This document shows, piece by piece, positions 39,735-49,943 of a stretch of DNA of 64,000 nucleotides. Below the pieces are notes generated by a model. It did no database searches. It was not told the origin of the DNA and worked only from the letters and a program-made list of their open reading frames with translations. Position 1 is the stretch's first letter. Every line of letters begins with the position of its first letter. Origin of the DNA: Nocardia colli (GTDB lineage Bacteria; Actinomycetota; Actinomycetes; Mycobacteriales; Mycobacteriaceae). The stretch is taken from positions 62,001 to 126,000 of the forward strand of contig NZ_VXLC01000023.1 in assembly GCF_008704205.1 (NCBI RefSeq), written 5' to 3'. The position numbers were made by a program, and so were the translations under genes.

Positions 39735-41623
39735 CACAGACCAGGCCCGCGCCGCGCCGGCGACGCGAGCCTGGTCCGAGCAGGTCGGCCCGGCCACGCT
39801 CCGCGCCGCCCAAGAAGGACCGGCCACTACGCAGGCGACTCGGCGCCGGGCGGATCATCATGCTGATCGCGCTCGGTGTCGTCGCGTTGCAGCTGTTGTG
39901 GATTCAGACCATCGGCGCGCCGAACCTTTCCGCACAGGCGGCGACGCAGCGCACGCAGCACGAGCCCGACTACGCGGTGCGCGGGCCGATCACCGATCGC
40001 AACGGCAAGTCGCTCGCGTACACCATCGCCGCGAAGCAGCTGAATTTCCAGCCGGTCGTGGTCCGCAAGCAGCTGGCCGACGCGAAAGCGAAGAACAGCA
40101 AGGCTCCCGACCCGGACGAGCGGTTGAAGGCCATCGCCAAGACCGTGCACGACAAGCTCGGCAAGGCGGGCCCCGCGGAGGCGGACCTGCTCGCCAAGCT
40201 GCGCAGTGACGAACCGTTCGTGTACCTGGCGCGCGGCGTCGACCCGCGGATCGCCGCGGATATCCGCACGCAGTATCCCGAGGTCGGCGCCGATTCTCAG
40301 TATCCGAGGGAACACCCGGGCGGATCGCTGGCAGCCAACATTCTCGGCACCACCGGCTGGGACGGACACGGCCAGATCGGGCTCGAGTCGTCGCTGGACT
40401 CGGTGCTCGCGGGCACCGACGGTTCGCACACGTTCGATCGCGGCTCCGACGGCGCGGTCATTCCCGGCAGCTCGCGAGACAAGCAGGACGCGGTCAACGG
40501 CCACGGCGTCGAGCTGACCGTGGATTCGGACTTGCAGTACTACGTGCAGCAGCAGGTGCAGCAGGCCAAGGAGATGTCCGGCGCCAACTCGGCCTCGGCG
40601 GTCGTGCTCGACGCCAAGACCGGACAGGTCCTGTCCATGGCCAACGACAACACCTTCAATCCGCAGCTGGGCCCGCAGACGTGGGCGAGCGCGGAGATGA
40701 GCAACCCGTCGGTGTCGAACGTGTTCGAGCCCGGATCGGTGAACAAGATCATCACCGCGGCCGCCGCGATCGAGTACGGACTGACCAATCCCGATGAGGT
40801 GCTTCAGGTTCCGGGCAAGATCCGGATGGCGGGGGTGACCGTCAACGACGCTTGGGTGCACGATGTGGCGCCGTACACCACCACCGGCATCTTCGGTAAG
40901 TCCTCGAACGTGGGGACCCTGATGCTCGCCCAGCGGGTCGGTGAGGATCGCTTCGCCGACATGGTGAACCGCTTCGGCCTCGGCCAGCGCACCGGCGTCG
41001 GCCTGCCGGGCGAGAGCGGCGGCGTGGTGCCCGCCCGGGATCAGTGGTCCGGCGGCACCTTCGCCAACCTGCCTATCGGCCAGGGTCTTTCGATGACCAC
41101 GTTGCAGATGACGGCCATGTACCAGGCCATCGCCAACGACGGTGTGCGTATCCCGCCACGGATCATCAAGGCGAAGATCGCGCCGGACGGCGCCCGCACC
41201 GACGAGGTGCAGCCCGACGGAGTGCGGGTGGTGAGCCCGCAGACCGCCGCGACGCTGCGCACGATGTTCCAGTCGGTGACCCAGCGTGACCCGATGAACG
41301 CCAACCAGAACGGCACCGGCGGGCCCGCCGCGATCGAGGGCTACCAGATCGCGGGCAAGACCGGCACCGCGCAGAAGGTCGACCCCAACTGCCAGTGCTA
41401 CTCGACCTCGTCGTTCTACATCACCTTCGCCGGCATCGCCCCCGCCGACAACCCGCGCTACGTCATCGGCCTGATGCTGGACAACCCCATCCGCAGCGCC
41501 GACGGCAGCGGCGGTCAATCGGCCGCGCCGCTGTTCCACAACATCGCCTCCTGGGCGTTGCAGCGCGACCGCATCCCACCGTCGCCGGAACCGTCCAAGC
41601 GATTTGTGCTCCAGGCCGACTGA
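39731..41623 (+). CDS. ftsI: Penicillin-binding protein 3 / FtsI (PbpB)
   Basis: The septal class B transpeptidase that cross-links peptidoglycan with FtsW. A basic proline-rich cytoplasmic tail and a single membrane helix (about residues 42-60) are followed by the dimerisation domain with VRGPITDRNGKSLA and the transpeptidase domain. Catalytic motifs are S336-V-N-K339, S391-S-N393 and K543-T-G545. A DPNCQCYS segment has two close Cys residues. At 630 residues the length is normal for actinobacterial PbpB. The GTG start overlaps the ftsL stop (GTGA). Confidence 0.96.
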   Translation: MTQTRPAPRRRREPGPSRSARPRSAPPKKDRPLRRRLGAGRIIMLIALGVVALQLLWIQTIGAPNLSAQAATQRTQHEPDYAVRGPITDRNGKSLAYTIAAKQLNFQPVVVRKQLADAKAKNSKAPDPDERLKAIAKTVHDKLGKAGPAEADLLAKLRSDEPFVYLARGVDPRIAADIRTQYPEVGADSQYPREHPGGSLAANILGTTGWDGHGQIGLESSLDSVLAGTDGSHTFDRGSDGAVIPGSSRDKQDAVNGHGVELTVDSDLQYYVQQQVQQAKEMSGANSASAVVLDAKTGQVLSMANDNTFNPQLGPQTWASAEMSNPSVSNVFEPGSVNKIITAAAAIEYGLTNPDEVLQVPGKIRMAGVTVNDAWVHDVAPYTTTGIFGKSSNVGTLMLAQRVGEDRFADMVNRFGLGQRTGVGLPGESGGVVPARDQWSGGTFANLPIGQGLSMTTLQMTAMYQAIANDGVRIPPRIIKAKIAPDGARTDEVQPDGVRVVSPQTAATLRTMFQSVTQRDPMNANQNGTGGPAAIEGYQIAGKTGTAQKVDPNCQCYSTSSFYITFAGIAPADNPRYVIGLMLDNPIRSADGSGGQSAAPLFHNIASWALQRDRIPPSPEPSKRFVLQAD

Positions 41624-41750
41624 GTCCGCGCGGTGTGGGACATACCGTGCGTGCGGTGCGAGGTGTTCGGTAGGTGCGTTGCTTGCCCGTGACCGGCCGT
41701 CGGTAACCTGACTCGTCGTCCCAGTCCCGCCCGTATCAGAGAGGAGCAAT

Positions 41751-43337
41751 GTGCCTGCGCAGCCCAGCCAGCACGCGCTCCGGCCTGCCGATCCGCCGGC
41801 CACCGCGCTGACCACCGTGCTGGCGTCGACCGGCGCCGAGGCGATCGGTCCCGCCCTCGCGGAGATCCAGGTCACCGGCATCGAGCAGCGGTCGCAGGCC
41901 GTGCGACCCGGTGATCTGTTCACCGCCTTACCCGGCGCGCAGGCGCATGGCGCCCGGTTCGCCCGCGATGCGGTCGAACGCGGCGCGGTCGCGGTGTTCA
42001 CCGACGCGGCGGGCGCCGAGCTGGCCGGGGAGCTGAATGTGCCGGTGCTGGTGAAGGAGAATCCGCGTGCGGCGCTCGGGGAGTTGTCGGCCCTGATCTA
42101 CGGCAATCCGTGTGAACGGCTGCGCATCGTCGGCATCACCGGTACCTCGGGCAAGACGACGACCTCGTACCTGGTGGAGGCCGGTCTGGCCGCCGCCGGG
42201 CTGTCGACCGCGCTGATCGGCACGATCGAGACCCGGATCGGCGGCCGCCGCGTGCCGAGCGCGCTGACCACGCCGGAGGCGCCGCAGCTGCACGCGATGT
42301 TCGCGCTGATGGTCGAGCAGGGCGTGGACGCGGTGGTGATGGAGGTGTCCAGTCACGCGCTGGCGCTCGGCCGGGTGGACGGCGTCCGCTTCGCGGTGGG
42401 CGGGTTCACCAACCTGTCGCAGGACCACCTGGACTTCCACGCCGACTTCGAGGACTACTTCGCCGCCAAGCGCAGGCTGTTCGAGCCGACCTCGCCGATC
42501 GCCGCGCGGACCGCGGTGATCTGCGTCGACGACCAGTGGGGCAGGCGGCTCGCGGACGGCCTCGACGGCCCGATCACGGTGTCCACCACCGGAACCGGCG
42601 ATTGGGCGCTGGACGGCGCGATCACCGCGCACGGCGGCGAACAGGACTTCACCGCGGCCGGACCGGACGGCAATATCGCTGTGCGACTGCGGCTTCCGGG
42701 TCGCTACAACGTGGCCAACGGGCTGCTCGCGATCGCCGTGTGCGCGGCCGCCGGGGTCGAGGCGTCGATCGCCGCGCCCGCGCTGGCCACCGTCGACGTG
42801 CCCGGCCGGATGCAGCGGGTGGAGCGCGGGCAGAACTTCCTCGCGATCGTCGACTACGCGCACAAGCCGGCCGCGCTGGAATCGGTGATCGCCACGCTGC
42901 GTGGACATCTCGCGGCGGACGCGCCGGAATCGCCCGGACGGCTCGCCGTGGTGGTCGGGGCCGGTGGCGACCGGGACGCGGGTAAACGCCCGCTGATGGG
43001 CGCGGTAGCCGCCCGCGGCGCCGACCTGGTGATCATCACCGACGACAATCCGCGCAGCGAGGACCCGGCCGACATCCGGGCCGCGCTGCGCGCCGGTGCG
43101 CTGGCCGAGACCGAACGCGGCGAGGTGCGCGAACTCGGCGACCGCGCCGAAGCCATTGCGGCGGCGGTGAATTGGGCTCAGCCCGGCGACGTGGTACTGG
43201 TTGCGGGCAAGGGGCACGAGGCAGGGCAGGAGATCCGGGGTGTGAAGCACCCCTTCGACGACCGCGACGTGCTCGCGGCGGCACTGGACAAGCGAAGTCC
43301 GCACAACGCGGACGCGGAGGACTTGACGGTTTCATGA
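41751..43337 (+). CDS. murE: UDP-MurNAc-L-Ala-D-Glu:meso-diaminopimelate ligase
   Basis: MurE adds the third stem-peptide residue in the cytoplasm. The 528-residue protein has the ATP loop GITGTSGKTTTSYLVE, the carbamylated-Lys region and QDHLDFH, and DYAHKPAALE. DDNPRSEDP carries the DNPR motif that selects meso-diaminopimelate over lysine, as expected for this lineage. The start is GTG with AGAGGAG 4 bases upstream. A 127-base gap separates it from ftsI, and its stop overlaps murF. Confidence 0.97.
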   Translation: MPAQPSQHALRPADPPATALTTVLASTGAEAIGPALAEIQVTGIEQRSQAVRPGDLFTALPGAQAHGARFARDAVERGAVAVFTDAAGAELAGELNVPVLVKENPRAALGELSALIYGNPCERLRIVGITGTSGKTTTSYLVEAGLAAAGLSTALIGTIETRIGGRRVPSALTTPEAPQLHAMFALMVEQGVDAVVMEVSSHALALGRVDGVRFAVGGFTNLSQDHLDFHADFEDYFAAKRRLFEPTSPIAARTAVICVDDQWGRRLADGLDGPITVSTTGTGDWALDGAITAHGGEQDFTAAGPDGNIAVRLRLPGRYNVANGLLAIAVCAAAGVEASIAAPALATVDVPGRMQRVERGQNFLAIVDYAHKPAALESVIATLRGHLAADAPESPGRLAVVVGAGGDRDAGKRPLMGAVAARGADLVIITDDNPRSEDPADIRAALRAGALAETERGEVRELGDRAEAIAAAVNWAQPGDVVLVAGKGHEAGQEIRGVKHPFDDRDVLAAALDKRSPHNADAEDLTVS

Positions 43338-44848
43338 TCGAGATGACACTGCGGGAGATCGCGGACGTCGTCGGCGGCACGCTGCACGACGTCCCCGACC
43401 CGGAGGTGCGGGTCACCGGTTCGGTCGAATTCGATTCGCGCCGAATCGGTTCCGGCGATCTGTTCCTGGCCCTGCCGGGCACCAGGGCGGACGGGCACGA
43501 CTGGGCCGCCACGGCGGTCGCGGCCGGCGCGGTCGCGGTGCTCGCGGCCCGCCCGGTGGGGGTGCCCGCCATCGTCGTCGCGCCGAACCCCGGTTCGGTG
43601 CCGTCGAGTTCGGTTGCGCTGGCCGGTGATTCGGACGGTTCCGGGGCCGCGGTGCTGGCCGCGCTCGCCGACCTGGCCCGCGCCAGCGTGCAACGGCTCA
43701 CGGCCGCGGGCACGCTCACCGTGATCGGGGTGACCGGCTCGTCCGGCAAGACCTCGACCAAGGACCTGCTCGCAGCGGTGCTCGCGCCGCTCGGCACCGT
43801 GGTCGCGCCGCCCGGCTCGTTCAACAGCGAGCTCGGCCATCCGTGGACCGCGTTGCGCGCCAACGCCGATACCCGCTTCCTGGTGCTGGAGATGTCCGCG
43901 CGCGGCCCCGGCCATATCGCGGCGGCCGCCGAGGTGACCCCGCCGAGCATCGGCGTCGTGCTCAATGTCGGTACCGCGCATCTCGGCGAGTTCGGCAGCC
44001 GCGAGGCGATCGCCAAGACCAAAGGCGAACTGGTGCAGGCCCTTCCGCCGTCCGGGCTGGCCGTGCTCAACGCCGACGACCAGCAGGTCGCCGCGATGGC
44101 GGCGCGCACCACCGCCCGGGTGGTGACCGTCGGCACCTCCGCGGGCGCCGATCTGCGGGCCACCGACATCCGGCTCGACGACGCCGCGCGCGCGGGCTTC
44201 ACGCTGCATACGCCGGTGGGCAGCATCGCGATTCAGCTGGCGGTGCACGGCGAACACCAGGTCGGCAACGCGCTGTCCGCGGCGGCGGTCGCCCTCGAAT
44301 GCGGCGCCGACCTGGACACCATCGCGCGGTCGCTGTCCGGCGCGCGCGCCGCGTCCGCCCGCCGGATGGACGTGCAGACCACCGCGGCCGGGGTGACCGT
44401 GGTCAACGACTCCTACAACGCCAACCCCGACTCGGTCCGCGCCGCGCTCAAAGCCCTGGTCACCATGTCGCGTGCGGGCGAAACGCCGCGCCGCAGCTGG
44501 GCCGTGCTCGGCGAAATGGGCGAGCTCGGGGAAGAATCCGTGATCGAACACGACCGGATCGGCCGGCTCGCGGTGCGCCTGGACGTGCACCGGCTGATCG
44601 TGGTCGGCACCGGAAGGCCGTCCCGGGCGATGCATCAGGGAGCGGTGATGGAAGGCTCATGGGGCGAGGAGTCGATCCTCGTGCCCGACATCGGCGCGGC
44701 CATCGCGTTGCTCGACGACGAAGTCGAGGCGGGCGATGTGGTGCTGGTCAAGGCGTCGAAGTCGGTAGGCCTCTGGGAAGTCGCCGAACACTTGATCAAG
44801 TCGGAGCCATCCAGCGGACGTACGGGAAGCACGGAGGCAGTTGAGTGA
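43334..44848 (+). CDS. murF: UDP-MurNAc-tripeptide:D-Ala-D-Ala ligase
   Basis: MurF completes the UDP-MurNAc-pentapeptide. The 504-residue protein starts MIEMTLREIADVVGGTL, which is typical, and has the ATP loop GVTGSSGKTSTKDLL, NVGTAHLGEFGSREAIAKTK and VVNDSYNANPDSVRAAL. ATG at 43334 overlaps the murE stop (ATGA). A longer upstream frame is a shadow of murE. Confidence 0.97.
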   Translation: MIEMTLREIADVVGGTLHDVPDPEVRVTGSVEFDSRRIGSGDLFLALPGTRADGHDWAATAVAAGAVAVLAARPVGVPAIVVAPNPGSVPSSSVALAGDSDGSGAAVLAALADLARASVQRLTAAGTLTVIGVTGSSGKTSTKDLLAAVLAPLGTVVAPPGSFNSELGHPWTALRANADTRFLVLEMSARGPGHIAAAAEVTPPSIGVVLNVGTAHLGEFGSREAIAKTKGELVQALPPSGLAVLNADDQQVAAMAARTTARVVTVGTSAGADLRATDIRLDDAARAGFTLHTPVGSIAIQLAVHGEHQVGNALSAAAVALECGADLDTIARSLSGARAASARRMDVQTTAAGVTVVNDSYNANPDSVRAALKALVTMSRAGETPRRSWAVLGEMGELGEESVIEHDRIGRLAVRLDVHRLIVVGTGRPSRAMHQGAVMEGSWGEESILVPDIGAAIALLDDEVEAGDVVLVKASKSVGLWEVAEHLIKSEPSSGRTGSTEAVE

Positions 44849-45921
44849 GACAGATTCTATTCGCGGCCGCGATAGCGCTGGCCGTATCGATTCTGCTGAC
44901 CCCGCTGCTGATCAAGATGTTCGCCAAGCAGGGCTTCGGCCAGGAGATCCGGGTCGACGGCCCGGCCAGTCACCAGGCCAAGCGCGGCACCCCCACCATG
45001 GGCGGCGTCGCCATCATCATCGGCATGTGGGCCGGTTACCTGGGCTCGCACCTGATCGGCATCGGCTACCGCGCGGACGGCCCGTCGGCGTCCGGCCTGC
45101 TGGTGCTCGGCCTGGCCACCGCGCTCGGCGGTGTCGGCTTCGTCGACGACTTCATCAAGATCCGCAAGCAGCGCAACCTCGGCCTGACCGCCGCGGGCAA
45201 ATACCTCGGACAGCTGACTGCCGCAGTCGTTTTCGGCGTGCTGGCGTTGCAGTTCCGCGGCGCGAGCGGGCTGACCCCGGCCAGCAGGCACCTGTCCTAC
45301 GTGCGCGACATCAGCACGGTGACCATGGGCGTCGTCGTGTTCCTGGTCTTCGTCTGCCTGGTCGTGGTCGCCTGGTCCAACGCGGTGAACCTCACCGACG
45401 GCCTGGACGGGCTCGCGGCCGGCTCGATGAGCCTGGTGCTCGGCGGCTACGTGGTCATCACGTTCTGGCAGTACTACCACGCCTGCGAGATCAAGGCCGA
45501 GGTCGGCTGTTACAACGTGCGCGACCCGCTGGACCTGGCGCTGGTCTGCGCCGCGGGCGCCGCGGCGTGCGTCGGCTTCCTGTGGTGGAATGCCGCGCCC
45601 GCCAAGATCTTCATGGGTGACACCGGCTCGCTGGCGCTCGGCGGCATGCTGGCCGGATTGTCCATCACCACACGGACCGAGCTGCTGATGATCGTCATCG
45701 GCGCGCTGTTCGTCGCCGAAACCCTGTCGGTGGTGTTGCAGGTGGCGGTGTACCGCACCACGCGCAACCGGCTGTTCAAGATGGCGCCGTTCCATCATCA
45801 CTTCGAACTCAGCAAGTGGGCCGAGACTACGGTGATCATCAGGTTCTGGCTCTTGGCCGCGATGGCTTCCGCCGTCGGTCTCGGTTTGTTCTACAGCGAA
45901 TATCTCTCTGCGGTCGGGTGA
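44845..45921 (+). CDS. mraY: Phospho-MurNAc-pentapeptide translocase
   Basis: MraY transfers phospho-MurNAc-pentapeptide to polyprenyl phosphate to give lipid I. The 358-residue protein has about ten helices and the catalytic motifs VDDFIKIRKQRNLGL, NLTDGLDGLAAG, MGDTGSLALGGML and HHHFELSKWAE. The GTG start overlaps the murF stop. Length is normal. Confidence 0.97.
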   Translation: MRQILFAAAIALAVSILLTPLLIKMFAKQGFGQEIRVDGPASHQAKRGTPTMGGVAIIIGMWAGYLGSHLIGIGYRADGPSASGLLVLGLATALGGVGFVDDFIKIRKQRNLGLTAAGKYLGQLTAAVVFGVLALQFRGASGLTPASRHLSYVRDISTVTMGVVVFLVFVCLVVVAWSNAVNLTDGLDGLAAGSMSLVLGGYVVITFWQYYHACEIKAEVGCYNVRDPLDLALVCAAGAAACVGFLWWNAAPAKIFMGDTGSLALGGMLAGLSITTRTELLMIVIGALFVAETLSVVLQVAVYRTTRNRLFKMAPFHHHFELSKWAETTVIIRFWLLAAMASAVGLGLFYSEYLSAVG

Positions 45922-45928
45922 ACTAGCG

Positions 45929-47407
45929 ATGGTCGAACATTCTCCTCGGGCCCTGCGATCACCTGGGCCCATGCTCGAATTCCTGCGTGGCCGTGACGTT
46001 CTCGTCGCGGGCTGGGGCATATCGGGACGCTCGCTGGTCGAGCCGCTACGCGATATCGGCGCGCGCCCGGTGGTCACCGACGGCGGCGCCGCGGCGCTGG
46101 CCGAGGCGGCCGGGCTCGGCCTGGACGTCGCCACCTGCGTGGAACTGGAAACCACGGACTGGAGCCGGTTCGCGCTGGTGATCACCAGCCCGGGCTGGCG
46201 GCCGGACTCGCCGGTGCTCGCCGCGGCGGTGGCCGAGGGCACCCCGGTGTGGGGTGACGTCGAATTCGCCTGGTGGGTCGATCAAGCCAGGATCTACGGA
46301 CCCGTGCGCAAGTGGCTGGTGATCACCGGTACCAACGGCAAGACCACCACCACCCAGATGACGCACGCCATCCTGCGCGCCGCGGGCATCCCGAGCGTCG
46401 CCTGCGGCAACATCGGCCTGCCGATCCTGGATGCGTTGCGGCGCAACCCGGGACCGCAGGTGCTCGCGGTCGAGCTGTCCTCGTTCCAGCTGCACTGGGC
46501 GCCGTCGGTGCGCCCGGAGGCGGGCGTGGTGCTCAATGTGGCCGAGGATCACCTGGATTGGCACGGCGGCCTGGACGCGTACGCCGCCGCGAAGGCGCGG
46601 GCGCTGGTCGGCCGGGTCGGCGTGGTCGGGCTCGACGATCCGGTGGCGGCCTCGCTGGCCCGTCGCTCGAAGGCCCGGCGCACCGTCGGCTTCCGGATCG
46701 GCGTGCCCGCCGACGGTGAGCTCGGCGTGGTGGACGGCAAGCTGCTCGATCGCGCGTTCACCAAGGCCGCGATCCTGGCCGAGGTCGGCGACATCAGCCC
46801 GCCCGGCCCGGCCGGCGTCGCGGACGCGCTCGCCGCGTCCGCGCTGACCAGGGCCATCGACGTGGCGCCGCAGTTCATCCGGGAGGGGCTGATCGAGCAC
46901 AAGGTCGGCCCGCACCGGTCCGCGTTCGTGCGCGAGGTCGGCGGCGTCGACTTCATCGACGACTCCAAGGCGACCAACCCGCATGCCGCGCGCACCGCGA
47001 TCCTGGCGCACCCGCAGGTGGTCTGGGTGGCCGGCGGTCAGCTCAAGGGCGCACAGATCGAAGACCTGGTCGAGGAGGTCGCCGACCGGCTGGTCGCGGT
47101 GGTGCTGATCGGCGCCGACGCACCGGTATTCGCGGCCGCGTTGGCGCGACACGCGCCTGAGGTCCCGGTCATCGAGCTGATCGCGGGAGACGATGCAGGG
47201 ATGGGTGACGCGTCGAGAGATAAGGCCGACGTCGTCATGGCGCGCGCCGTTCAGGCCGCGGCCGGGTACGCCCGGCGCGGCGACGCCGTACTGCTCGCCC
47301 CCGCGGCGGCCTCGCTGGACATGTTCGCCGACTACACGCATCGGGGCCGCAGTTTCGCGGCCGCGGTGCACGCACTGGAAGACGGTGACGTCGGGCGGAC
47401 GCTATGA
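45929..47407 (+). CDS. murD: UDP-MurNAc-L-alanine:D-glutamate ligase
   Basis: MurD adds D-Glu in the cytoplasm. The 492-residue protein has the N-terminal Rossmann-like VLVAGWGISGRS, the ATP loop ITGTNGKTTTTQM, SSFQLHW, AEDHLDWHG and DDSKATNPHA with the Lys that positions ADP. The ATG lies 7 bases after the mraY stop. An internal ATG at 45971 would remove 14 unconserved residues. The end overlaps ftsW. Confidence 0.96.
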   Translation: MVEHSPRALRSPGPMLEFLRGRDVLVAGWGISGRSLVEPLRDIGARPVVTDGGAAALAEAAGLGLDVATCVELETTDWSRFALVITSPGWRPDSPVLAAAVAEGTPVWGDVEFAWWVDQARIYGPVRKWLVITGTNGKTTTTQMTHAILRAAGIPSVACGNIGLPILDALRRNPGPQVLAVELSSFQLHWAPSVRPEAGVVLNVAEDHLDWHGGLDAYAAAKARALVGRVGVVGLDDPVAASLARRSKARRTVGFRIGVPADGELGVVDGKLLDRAFTKAAILAEVGDISPPGPAGVADALAASALTRAIDVAPQFIREGLIEHKVGPHRSAFVREVGGVDFIDDSKATNPHAARTAILAHPQVVWVAGGQLKGAQIEDLVEEVADRLVAVVLIGADAPVFAAALARHAPEVPVIELIAGDDAGMGDASRDKADVVMARAVQAAAGYARRGDAVLLAPAAASLDMFADYTHRGRSFAAAVHALEDGDVGRTL

Positions 47408-48846
47408 CGGAAACGGCGCGGCGGAAGGAACAACCTGGGGCCGGGGCCAGGTTCGTGGCCTGGCTGGCGCGGCCGCTCGCGTCGTTTCATCTGGTGGTCA
47501 CCATCGCCACCCTGCTCACCGTGCTGGGCCTGGTGATGGTGCTGTCCGCGTCCAGCGTCGAGGCGTATGCCGATGGGGGATCGGCGTATTCGCTGTTCAT
47601 CCAGCAGGCGATGTTCGCCGCGATCGGCACCGTGCTGTTCTATCTGGCGCTGCGGATTCCGTTGCGCCGGTTGCGGCAGTGGTCGTTCCCGCTGTTCGTG
47701 CTGTCCGTGCTCGGTCTGGTGCTGGTGCTCATTCCCGGCATCGGCTCCAAGGTGCAGGGCGCGCGGCGCTGGATCGACCTGGGCCTGTTCAACGTGCAGC
47801 CCTCGGAGATCGTGAAGGTCACCCTGGTGGTGTGGGGCGCGCACCTGCTGGCGTCGCGCCGTTCCGAACACGCCGGGCTGAAAGACATACTGATGCCGCT
47901 GGTTCCGGCGGGCCTGCTGGTGTGTCTGCTCGTCGTGGTGGAGCCGAACCTGTCCACCACTATCGCGCTGGGCATCGTGCTGGCCGCGCTGCTCTGGTTC
48001 GGCGGGCTGCCGCTGCGGCTGTTCGTGACGGTCGCGGTGTCCGGCATGATCGCGGCGGCCGTGCTCGCCCTGTCGGCCGGTTATCGATCCGACCGCATGC
48101 GCGCGTTCTTCAACCCCGGCGACGACCCGCAGGGCATCGGTTATCAAGCCCGCCAAGCGCTGTACTCGCTCGCCGACGGCGGCATCTGGGGCCGCGGCCT
48201 CGGCCAGAGCCGGGCCAAGTGGAGCTACCTGCCCAACTCGCACAACGACTTCATCTTCGCCATCATCGGCGAGGAACTCGGCTTCCTCGGCTGTGCCCTG
48301 GTGCTCGGACTGTTCGCGCTGTTCGTCTACACCGGGATCCGGATCGCCAGCCGCTCGGTCGATCCGTTCCTGCGGTTGCTCACCGCGACCGCGACCACCT
48401 GGATCACCGGGCAGGCGCTGATCAACATCGGTTACGTGGTCGGCCTGCTGCCGGTCACCGGCCTGCAGCTGCCGCTGGTGTCGGCGGGCGGTTCGTCGCT
48501 GGCCATCACGCTGTTCATGTTCGGCATCATCGCCAACGCGGCCCGGCACGAACCGGAGGCCGTCTCCGCGCTGCACGCCGGGCAAGACGGTAGGTTCAGT
48601 AAGTTGCTGCGGCTGCCCAAGCCGGAGGTGTACTCACCGGCGCGAGCCAGCGCCGCACGGGCGAAATCCGCGCAGCGAAAGGCGCCACGGCCGGGCAGGC
48701 AAGCGTTGCCCGCGCGGCGTCCGCAGCCGGAGCCGGGACGGCGCCGCTCGCCGGAGAGCCGCGGCACCAGCTCGCTGCGCGCCACCCGAGCGTGGGAGCC
48801 CAGCTACCCGGTCAACCACACAAGAGAACGAGGAAAATCTAGGTGA
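47404..48846 (+). CDS. ftsW: SEDS peptidoglycan polymerase FtsW
   Basis: FtsW polymerises lipid-II at the septum together with FtsI. The 480-residue protein has ten membrane helices, the loop PNLSTTIALGIVL, SDRMRAFFNPGDDPQGIGYQ, and the SEDS blocks LPNSHNDFIFAIIGEELGF and LPLVSAGGSS. A basic cytoplasmic tail of about 90 residues is present, as in mycobacteria where the tail binds FtsZ. The ATG overlaps the murD stop. FtsW rather than RodA is supported by its place in the dcw cluster. Confidence 0.96.
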   Translation: MTETARRKEQPGAGARFVAWLARPLASFHLVVTIATLLTVLGLVMVLSASSVEAYADGGSAYSLFIQQAMFAAIGTVLFYLALRIPLRRLRQWSFPLFVLSVLGLVLVLIPGIGSKVQGARRWIDLGLFNVQPSEIVKVTLVVWGAHLLASRRSEHAGLKDILMPLVPAGLLVCLLVVVEPNLSTTIALGIVLAALLWFGGLPLRLFVTVAVSGMIAAAVLALSAGYRSDRMRAFFNPGDDPQGIGYQARQALYSLADGGIWGRGLGQSRAKWSYLPNSHNDFIFAIIGEELGFLGCALVLGLFALFVYTGIRIASRSVDPFLRLLTATATTWITGQALINIGYVVGLLPVTGLQLPLVSAGGSSLAITLFMFGIIANAARHEPEAVSALHAGQDGRFSKLLRLPKPEVYSPARASAARAKSAQRKAPRPGRQALPARRPQPEPGRRRSPESRGTSSLRATRAWEPSYPVNHTRERGKSR

Positions 48847-49943
48847 TCTCGGTAATCGTCGCAGGCGGCGGCACGGCGGGCCATATCGAACCCGCCCTCG
48901 CGGTGGCGGATGCGCTGCGGCGGCTCGACGATTCGATCCGGGTGACGGCGCTGGGCACCGAACGCGGGTTGGAGACCCGGCTGGTGCCCGAGCGCGGCTA
49001 TCCGCTCGAGCTCATCCCGCCGGTTCCGTTGCCGCGCAAGCCCACCGCGGACCTGCTGCGGCTGCCCGGCCGGGTCCGGGCGTCGGTGGCGCGGACCCGG
49101 GCGGTGATCGACGCGGTCGAGGCCGACGTGATCGTCGGTTTCGGTGGATACGTCGCGCTGCCCGCCTACCTCGCCGCAGGGCAGGGGCTGCTGCGCCGCC
49201 GGCGCAAGGTGCCGGTGGTGGTGCACGAGGCCAACGCCAAGGCCGGGATCGCGAACAAGGTCGGCGCCCGGCGCGCCGCGCGCGTGCTTGCCGCGGTGCC
49301 GGATTCGGGCCTGGCCAGGGCGCAGGTTGTCGGGATTCCGGTGCGCGCCTCGATCACCACGCTGGACCGGGCCGCGCTGCGCGCCGAGGCGCGCGCGCAC
49401 TTCGGCCTGCCCGCCGAGGGACCGGTGCTGCTGGTGTTCGGCGGCTCGCAGGGCGCACGCAGCCTGAACGAGGCGGTGTCCGGCGCCGCACCGCAACTCG
49501 CCGCGGCGGGCATCTCGGTGCTGCACGCGCACGGACCCAAGAACACCCTCGAGGTCACTGAGAGTGGTGCGGGCGCACCGTATGTCGCGGTGCCGTATCT
49601 TTCCCGGATGGATCTCGCCTACGCCGCCGCCGACGCGGTGGTCTGCCGCTCGGGCGCGATGACCGTCGCCGAGGTGTCGGCGGTCGGCCTGCCCGCGTTC
49701 TATGTGCCGCTGGCACACGGCAACGGCGAACAAGAACTCAATGCCAGACCCGTCGTCCGACAGGGCGGCGGCAGGATTGTCCCGGATTCGGAGCTGACGC
49801 CGAAATACGTGATCGATGAGGTGATTCCGCTGCTCATGGACTCCGCACGGCTGATCGAGATGGGCCGCGCCGCGGCCGATGCCGGGCACCGCGACGCCGC
49901 CGACGCGGTGGCGCGGATCGTGCTGGAGGTAGCAGGTGGCTGA
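48843..49943 (+). CDS. murG: Undecaprenyl-diphospho-MurNAc-pentapeptide GlcNAc transferase
   Basis: MurG converts lipid I to lipid-II at the inner membrane face. The 366-residue GT-B enzyme has the N-terminal GGGTAGHIEPALAVA loop, VGFGGYVALPAYL, VVVHEANAKAGIANK, LLVFGGSQGARSLNEAV and the C-terminal UDP-GlcNAc site CRSGAMTVAEVSAVGLPAFYVP. The GTG start overlaps the ftsW stop, and the end overlaps murC by 8 bases. Confidence 0.97.
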   Translation: MISVIVAGGGTAGHIEPALAVADALRRLDDSIRVTALGTERGLETRLVPERGYPLELIPPVPLPRKPTADLLRLPGRVRASVARTRAVIDAVEADVIVGFGGYVALPAYLAAGQGLLRRRRKVPVVVHEANAKAGIANKVGARRAARVLAAVPDSGLARAQVVGIPVRASITTLDRAALRAEARAHFGLPAEGPVLLVFGGSQGARSLNEAVSGAAPQLAAAGISVLHAHGPKNTLEVTESGAGAPYVAVPYLSRMDLAYAAADAVVCRSGAMTVAEVSAVGLPAFYVPLAHGNGEQELNARPVVRQGGGRIVPDSELTPKYVIDEVIPLLMDSARLIEMGRAAADAGHRDAADAVARIVLEVAGG